Source of the DNA: Trametopsis cervina
Lineage: Eukaryota; Basidiomycota; Agaricomycetes; Polyporales; Irpicaceae
Reading direction: 5' to 3'
DNA: 64,000 bases
Assembly (NCBI GenBank): GCA_022385755.1
Contig: MU278370.1
Span: 195,247 to 259,246 of the forward strand
How positions within the stretch are numbered: position 1 is the first letter of the stretch; every line of letters begins with the position of its first letter. Position numbers and translations under genes: made by a program. Shown here in pieces: positions 57,090-64,000 of this stretch. Below the pieces are notes generated by a model that made no database searches, was not told the origin of the DNA, and worked only from the letters and a program-made list of their open reading frames with translations.

Positions 57090-58832
57090 ACTACCTCTGC
57101 TCTCGCATACGCGGTAACCGATTTTTCGTTGCCACGTTATCGCGCTTCTGGTACTGAGTATTTCTGTTACGAAATGCGAAGTATCATGAGCTCAATAACG
57201 TTCACAAGGTGCGAACCAGTAGGATCTGTCTTAGTGCCCATGGAGTAGACTTGAGCATTGCCACGGCCCACCATACCCCAAGGTGCGTATCTACTCTTAA
57301 GCTCTGACTGTATCCGGCTAACAAGGACTTGTACGAGAAGCTTGAGCCCATTAACTTATGCCCGTTCCCCTCAAGACCATACGCGAACTCGAGTAATGAT
57401 ACGGATCACACATGCCCTAGATTTTCAGATCGGCAGCGAATACAACATGACATCCCCTCGAACCTCGCCTGCCCCTCATTCCGAAGGGTGTACCTCGACG
57501 TTCCAGTATCCCATCGGTACACTAGATCCGATGTGGTTGAGATATGAATTCCCTACTCAAGAATGAATCCCAGGCGAAGACCGGATTCTTTCTTTTTGGC
57601 CTCTCCAAGCGCGGCGTAGAGGCTGGTGTTTGCTTGAATGAAGAACCCGATGCGTACCGACACAAATCACAGAACCTAGCGGATCGTGAAGTTATTTACC
57701 ATGTCGTTGACCACGCCATTAGGAAATCGTGCCCGGGTACGGGCAGAAGCTAGGAGACAGGACGTGGAGCAGTAACGTATAGAGGTATCCGCAGCATTAT
57801 TTATTTCTTGATGCGCTCTGATGAATACTGGTAGGGTTGCTGGTATAGGAAAGAGACAGGGAGAAGGCGAGTATCGCAATGATGTTGTCACGAGCACCCG
57901 CCTTCCCCACCTACCGGTTCTCGCAGACGCTACTGGATGCTCTCATCCTCTCTTCCCCCACCGATGTTATTACGATTCGCTCAACAAGACGATCTCTCCA
58001 TCGGTGCGATACCTTGGAAACTTCTGCCCGTTCTGTCGCTACATAGGACGCATACCACCTCGCAGGATCTGTTGGCCGCTCTGTCTAGCGTTATCTCTGC
58101 ATCCACCGCCAATCTCAAGCGAAAGATATCCCCAAGAAGAGTCAAAACCAAGTGCTCCCAACGGTGCGACAACCCATGTATACACGGCGCAGAAGACGTT
58201 CAAACGAACCAAATATGCCCGTAAGGCTCTGCGCTATCGCTGAATCAAGCCCCTCCCGACGGCTGTCAGCCATCACAACCACGGTATTCTTTGGAGCGAT
58301 TGCGTTGAACGGTATCACATATTGCTCTGTACGACGTAGCAGTAATTTCCCTAAAGCCGGGTTCAGCTTTCGTACGTGACAGCCGCATCAGGTTTTCGTC
58401 GTGCGGCGAACGATCACGTGAGTGTGACTTCACGTGTTCAATGACAATGATTGTCACAACTGTTGTCTTTCTCACGCACTGTCCTTCTGAGATTTATGGC
58501 CTCCGTAAGATCAAAACGTGGTTGCCTTGCGTCGTACTTTATGGAGACGCTGCAGGCAGATGCAGAGCTTTCACGTCCTTGCCGGACAATGAACGTCTTG
58601 TAAAGTGGCCAAGTCGGCAGTCGTCGTCTCATCTGGATATGTGCCGGAAACTGCACTATTTACAACGTCTTGGCCGAACATGCGGTGATGATGTGGCCAA
58701 CACGGTGGCGGCGCATTGGCCAAGCGCTAACATCGTCTCCAATAGATATATATTCACCGACTACTGGCTTCCTCCACTCCTTGCATCCTCCTCCCATCTC
58801 CATCTCACAGCTACACCACCGCAGTCTCGAAC

Positions 58833-60883
58833 ATGCCCACAGACTCCCTTCCTCCAGCAAACGGCAAGCGGACGCGGTACGTATCCGAGCAGTGGATACG
58901 ACCTTCAAATGGCCCCTTGCTCCCGCAGCCTCCGCCGAAAGGCGTCCGTACACCAAACGGTATAATCTGGGGACACGACCTGAAGGACTTCTTCTTCATC
59001 CAACGCGCTCCTGGTGTCGACGTCATGGCCATCTGGTCGCGAAGCATGATCAAGGAGTATGGCGAGAACTACGACGAGAAGCATTTCCAAGAGCCGGACG
59101 TGCTGCAGATCCCAAGACGACGCCACCCGTGGCCCTTGTTGAAGTACACAGACGACTATGAGGCGAAGGCCGACACTGCTGTTACATCTATCGGCATCAT
59201 CGATCAAGGCTGCATTGACCATTCCAATCCAAAGTATGCGCCGGAGTGGAGGGACACCAACACTTCGAAGGCGGATAAGAGATTCAAGGCGTTGGCCAAG
59301 CGTTTGCTGGGCTGGGAAGACGACGGCTCGCTCATGCGCAACGACCCTCGCGCGCCGGTGAAAGCCCCAGACGGCCGCACCTATACGATCCTCTGGGCGC
59401 CCCATGTTCGCAAGAGTCTCAAGTTTATGCAGCAGAGTACGACGGCAGACACGTCCAAGGTTTCGCAGACCATGCAGGTCGCCCCCTTTACTACGATAGA
59501 GATCGATCCAGTGGGAATCCACGTGTTAACCGCCTTGGACGACGACGCTTTGGAGGAACTTGGGGGGCCGTCTTTGCCGCCATCATTCTATACCAAGAAA
59601 GCTACGAGCGGACCTTCTCAGCCTTCTCTATCCTCTGAAGCTTCTGGGTCTGGTTCTTCGTCTATGAGCAAGGGTGCCACAGCTGCAACACATGGCGACG
59701 CCACCTCAGAGACGGCAACTACGTCGAACAACGCCAACCCAGAAGTGCAACGCAGTCCTAAAGCTACGGATATTGGTCCCGCTAAAGACGCGAATAAGGA
59801 CAAGCCGAAAGCCCCTGCAACTTCGGATATTCTCTCTGCTAAAGAGGCGATCCCTAAGGACTCTCCATTCTCTATCAAGAAGATCCCGAAGCTGGAAGAG
59901 ATGATCCCTGCAGAACACTTCCCCGACATCTTGTACGTGCACGATCCGCACTCGGTCACGCTCGCGACTGTAGACACGTATATGTCCCGTCCACCTTCGG
60001 ACTGGGCGCCGCCGATGAAATACAAGCGTGAGTACCCCAAGTTCCCCCACGACACTGAACCTGGAGGCGCCACCGAGGCACCTCGTGTCGGTCATCTGTA
60101 TCTCGCGCAACAGAACCGCTTCGGGGTAGGCCACCACTCCCTCGTGCACCATGCGCCTCTCACCCTGCCGGACCCCTTGACGGCGCAGTCGCGCAACGGG
60201 AACGTCATCGTCGCCGCCAAGACTGCCTTCGCCCGTAGCTCTGCGCGCGACCTGCTGAAGCAAGAGGCGGAGATCTACAACCTCTTCCCACAGCATCTCA
60301 TGGAGGACTGGTGCGGTTACAACCTCGTGACGCCTATTAAGCACCCGGTGCCGGTCGCGCCTGTCGTACCCAAGCTGTACGGATACTATGTGCCTATGGA
60401 TGTACCTGACTGGGAAACGAATCCTACGACGTCTCCCAGCCCCATCCTTCTCATCGAAGAGTGCGGCGAACCTGTCCAGCCATTCCATTTCACGGTCGAC
60501 GATCGGTGCGTCCTTTTTCTTCCCACCGCGATATCAGCGAATAGCGAAGTACGCGTGACTGACTTTTGATGCAACGTTATAGAACGGAATGCTACGCGAT
60601 GATGCGTCGCCTGCATTACGCCGGCTTCATCCAAGGTTCATTCTACACCCGGAACATCCTCACCCAGCCCGGGCCTCTGACGGTCCCGCCTGAGAAACGG
60701 TCGAACAAGACTCCCAGCTTCAGAGTGATCGACTTTGGGCGCGGCCTCGAGTTCAACAGATACATCAACGACCCTGATGAAGAAGGCGACCGTGAGGCCA
60801 AGAAGCGGCGGTGGGACAATTCGCTCAACTTTGAAGATGAGGGGGCGATCAAGGAACTAATTATCGACTACATGACCCACTGA
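58833..60883 (+). CDS. Protein-kinase-like protein with degenerate active site
   Basis: Two exons, 58833-60505 and 60583-60883; 657 residues. The first ~250 residues have no family I know (IIWGHDLKDFFFIQRAPGVD, KALAKRLLGWEDD). A Ser/Thr/Lys-rich linker covers ~265-350. The C-terminal part looks like a kinase fold: glycine-loop-like RFGVGHHSLVHH (~428), VAAK with the ATP-site Lys (~462), KQEAEIY with the helix-C Glu (~476), hinge LLIEECGEP (~540), catalytic loop GFIQGSFYTRNIL (~571) and VIDFGRG (~605). The loop lacks His-Arg-Asp: the usual Asp position is Ser, though Asn is kept, and DFG is present as DFG in IDFGRG. It could be a pseudokinase or a divergent fungal kinase. Alternative starts were not favoured. 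Confidence 0.72.
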
Positions 60884-61881
60884 GGTCTGGTGCTCTGATG
60901 GAGTGGGTCCTACCCCGGCGAGAAAAACTTGTCGCGACTCTTCTTGCTTTTCTTACTCTTCTTTCACCTCGTGCTATGTCTTGGAAGAAAGTATTTTTGT
61001 AGGATGTAGGATATATGTATGTACAATGGTGCGGAACAGGAACTCATTTGTTTGCCTTCGACGTCGCGGTTTTCTGTCATGCGCCGCTTTTGCAGAATGA
61101 CCGGAGCGGTGCTCGTGAGATGCGTATACAAAGCTCGGTACTAGTCGGTACTCGATGGACGTGGGTAACGTCAACTGTCATCTTCACCTGGAGTGCGCGC
61201 TTGAGCCCTGCTCTGCTATCGCAACCAACTCATTGACCATCAATACTCCTGTTGAGAAAGACTTGAAGTCGTCTCCTTCAGCAAGCACACCTGCATTCCC
61301 GGTCGCAGAGAATCCTGAACTCGCCTTCCGCGTCAACACCATGGACATAGGAAACATGCTACCGAGGAAGACCGACGGCGAAGGCAGCGCTTCCTATGGC
61401 CACATGTTACGCCTCCCAAAAAAGCCTCTGCAGCCGACCGAGCTTTACGTATGTCCGTAAGCAGGCCTCTAAACGGTGGTAGCGCAGTACATAAGTGAGG
61501 ACGTGGGTCGTGGATGCGGGGTGAGTGTCGCCTTCTGCTCCGGTCACACCTAGCCGTTCTCACAAGGCTGTTCCCGAAGAACTGCGTATAATCCGAGTTC
61601 ACCGCACGCGACGGCTCCTGCTCTTCCATCCACCCCCATCATCTTCACCGCCGTCCCTTTTCCTCGCTGCTGCTGGCAAGCACCCCTTCGTCCGGTACAC
61701 AGCCAGCGGTTTAGTCTCAGGGCACTGTTGACGGTTTAGTGGGCATTTTATCCCTGTGGTACGTCATCGTCTGTATTGCCGCCAGCTAAGACGAGTCTAA
61801 CGCTTTTGACCCCCTGCAGCGCAGCAGCGTCGATCCCAACGCACGCATATACGAGGCGCTTTCCCCTCGCTGTCACAAGCC
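60884..61881. other. Intergenic
   Basis: No gene supported. A 101-codon frame at 61155-61460 has no domain or signal peptide. A TATA-like CATATACG lies near 61846, upstream of the small secreted peptide. Confidence 0.45.
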
Positions 61882-62031
61882 ATGCGTTTCTCTGCAACGT
61901 CGCTAGCGGTACTCCTACTCCTCGCCTTTGCGCTCGTCTCTCAAGTAGCGGCGGCTCCTGTGGAGTGCACGGAGGACCACGAGGGAATCCACCCTCGCAA
62001 GCCACGCAGGAAAGTCAGGGCGCACCCATGA
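61882..62031 (+). CDS. Small secreted peptide, 49 residues
   Basis: A 50-codon frame starting at 61882. The N-terminus RFSATSLAVLLLLAFALVSQ is a textbook signal peptide with a likely cut after VAA-A or QVAAA, leaving about 24 residues beginning APVECTEDHEG and ending in a strongly basic, Pro-rich tail HPRKPRRKVRAHP. One cysteine only. The dibasic K-P-R-R-K could be processed by a Kex2-type protease. It is too short for usual ORF cut-offs. The start is supported by the signal peptide and a pyrimidine-rich leader after a TATA-like box ~35 bp upstream. Function unknown; an exon-2 extension is possible but I saw no donor before the stop. Confidence 0.55.
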   Translation: MRFSATSLAVLLLLAFALVSQVAAAPVECTEDHEGIHPRKPRRKVRAHP

Positions 62032-64000
62032 ACGCCTCGATGGATGCGCACGAGCATGACACGACCTGGAGATGACGGACACGTTTCTTTGCTATACTTA
62101 TGCAAGCACTTCCCCTTGACCACGATCGCACGACCTATTTCATGATGCATACCTAATGGACTCCTCTCTTTCTAATAGACTTTGTATTTACAGTGTCGTA
62201 ACTTCGTATGTAGCTCTGAACGTCCCCCTTCGTTGTCGCGTTTACTTATGATCCTGGACTATTATGTATTTTGCCGACGCACTCGACGCCGTATTGATCT
62301 TCGATTGGACTTACACTTTGGACTCTTGTTGCCTGTTGAGTTTCTATCCGGTATCGTGTGCGTGGTGATCTGTCCTGGACCTCGTTAGGGCTGACGTTGA
62401 AATCGTGATGTAGAAGTGTTGCTGGTGTGTTCGCGGGTAAGATGAATCCACCAACTCGACCCTGAGTGTATCGTTCTTGCCTCCGTGCATTTGCTATGAA
62501 GACGAGTTCATTCAGGATGTTCGGCGCGACGTACCCTCTTCCACGAGTCCTCCGGGCTTGTTGCGGCGAAGACCAGAATTGCGACAGCAAGCTCTCCGTC
62601 GTGCTCTGCGTCGGAGAAATGCTCGCGGAGCGCGAGGCTAACGAGACCGCCGAGATCGTTCAGTCCAGCTTAAGTCCGTCATCCACCTTCTCAAGCCTGA
62701 GGATTCAGAGGATGGGTTACGGGGTATCGAGCTGGTTGTATGCGTCTCCGCCGCAGTAACTTCATGATCGCGTGTGAGCCGGTGTATGCTATCGGCATCG
62801 GGAAGGTCGCATCGTTGGGAGCGGGTTGTAGAGGCCTGAATTCAGCACCATCATGAATAGCAGACGGGCATGGATTGTGTAGACGGGGAATGGCAGGGAG
62901 AATGTAGAGATATATGCATAGGCGAACTTGTAATGACCTTCGCATGATTCACTCGTCTTCGATATGACCGTCCCGGCCATTCGACAGCAGATGGCGGGTA
63001 TCGAGTTGCTCCCTTGCTCCGGAGACTGCGTGGTTCGAGAGGAAAAGGTCTTGTAGGTGGGTGTTCGCGGGACATCGGTGGGCATGTCGTCATATTGGAC
63101 TCCGTTGTAGGAGGAGTGTCGGCGGTGGTTGATCATGGTGCTAGAGAGGTTTGCGAGTCGCACTAGAGGAGGATCATCAAGACTTGAGATGGCGAGTGTA
63201 CCGTAGGAGGCGTACCCTGGGCCGGTCGAGTAAGACAAGACCCATGAGATGGGACGCACCGTTCGACACACACACCCTTGTCCTTTCCTAGCTGGCCAAC
63301 CCTCCTGATTTCCTAATCTTCGTTCGCGCGAGAGGTTTCACGTTGAGGTTGTGGTCCATCGCTGGGAGAGAGCCGAGGAACAGTATGCGGGCAGCGTCAG
63401 AACAAAGGTAAGCGAGTTGGGGGACTGTTGGGCCACGATTCGTGGGCGCTCTCCTTCTCTCACTCCGTATGGCCGCTGTCGCCATGGGCAAATCGTTCCC
63501 CATCGATCATTCTCTCATCCATGTGCATCCTCAGTATCCGCCGTCGAGCATGCTCTGTTCCCCAGGGCCTCACTTCTCAGGCAAACGCTTCTGCATGGTC
63601 GCGGGCCATACGATTCGTCATCTCTGAGCTTTCGGTTCACTTGTGCATCTTCATGGGCCACTGGACGACTCGCAAATATCCTCAAAACGTCTCTTGGCGA
63701 GATTCTGTCGAGGGGGCGGTCGGCAGACTGTTCGCTCGCAGGGTGCTCCGGCGCAGGGTGCATACGTGGAGACAGAGCCATCATCACGTGTGGTTGTTTT
63801 CGTAAAGGCTAGAATCGGGTGAAACAAGAGAGGTAAACATGGACTCATATGCGCACCCAGACGTGAACAGGCAATCACTGTCCTGCAAATGCCATTCTGG
63901 GAACTGGAACCTTCCTCGCGGCGACCGTGGGCTTGCTCTACTGTCGAAATAATGCTTTACGCGGCTTGACAATAGTTTCGGGAGACGAGATGTGCGCGGT
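62032..64000. other. Unresolved region to window end
   Basis: No confident gene. On the minus strand a frame at about 62668-62535 (NDLGGLVSLALREHFSDAEH, then AVAILVFAATSPEDSWKR) ends at a good GTACGT donor and could join in phase to QMHGGKNDTLRVELVD after an acceptor near 62496. A 160-codon frame at 63271-62789 lies just upstream. These may be exons of a minus-strand gene whose start I could not place. Confidence 0.3.

Larger units (their letters stand above)
54361..58832. other. Long intergenic region
   Basis: About 4.5 kb without a supported gene. Frames of up to 167 codons exist (for example 55301-55804 plus, 56322-56747 plus) but have no domain. Two similar short pieces, VQMLWRAAWGYYRSERYRG (56606) and AQVLWSAAWQSCHFEGLRG (56781), are readable on the plus strand and may be remnants of a repeated coding unit. 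A TATATATTC near 58745 probably belongs to the kinase-like gene. Confidence 0.4.

Overview
The window looks like a piece of a basidiomycete (Agaricomycetes, probably Polyporales-like) nuclear genome. Reasons: most genes are cut by many 50-60 nt spliceosomal introns with GTRNGT...YAG borders, genes are widely spaced on both strands, TATA-like boxes lie 50-100 bp upstream of starts, and several families are typical of mushroom-forming fungi (DUF6534 seven-helix proteins, large caffeate-type O-methyltransferases, HMG-box arrays, small secreted proteins). No bacterial operon, CRISPR, rRNA or convincing tRNA signal was seen. Exon coordinates below were worked out by hand from splice sites, phase and homology, so they are models.

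Layout. 0.9-7 kb: tandem array of DUF6534 membrane protein genes, one decayed 5' fragment and two apparently complete copies in a ~2.84 kb tandem duplication. 8.1-10.4 kb: MFS multidrug transporter (+), tail-to-tail with a ten-exon 1,276-residue O-methyltransferase gene (10.9-15.2 kb, -) whose catalytic fold is interrupted by a ~400-residue disordered insertion. 17.6-19.6 kb and 34.4-36.4 kb: the two arms of a diverged inverted segmental duplication, each carrying a small secreted protein gene and a broken relic of an unrecognised gene. Between the arms sit housekeeping genes: ferric reductase (-), external mitochondrial NADH dehydrogenase (+), and a divergent pair, Rtt106 histone chaperone (-) and Mrm2 mitochondrial rRNA methyltransferase (+). 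37.2-45.2 kb: an HMG-box gene array on the minus strand, with intact genes at both ends and a broken chimera of two others in the middle. 46.0-52.0 kb: two almost identical TmpA-like membrane flavoprotein genes in head-to-head inverted orientation; sequence identity stops at the TATA box on one side and at the stop codon on the other. 52.8-54.4 kb: C2H2 zinc finger protein (-). 58.8-60.9 kb: degenerate protein-kinase-like protein (+). 61.9 kb: a 49-residue secreted peptide.

The recurring theme is local gene duplication in four forms (tandem, inverted dispersed, array with fusion, and inverted with homogenisation). The most unusual structure is the TmpA pair: its two promoters are clearly related but diverged, while the whole transcribed coding region including introns and an intronic microsatellite is virtually identical, which points to gene conversion confined to the gene body. 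No secondary-metabolite backbone gene is visible, so the methyltransferase/transporter pair cannot be called a cluster.
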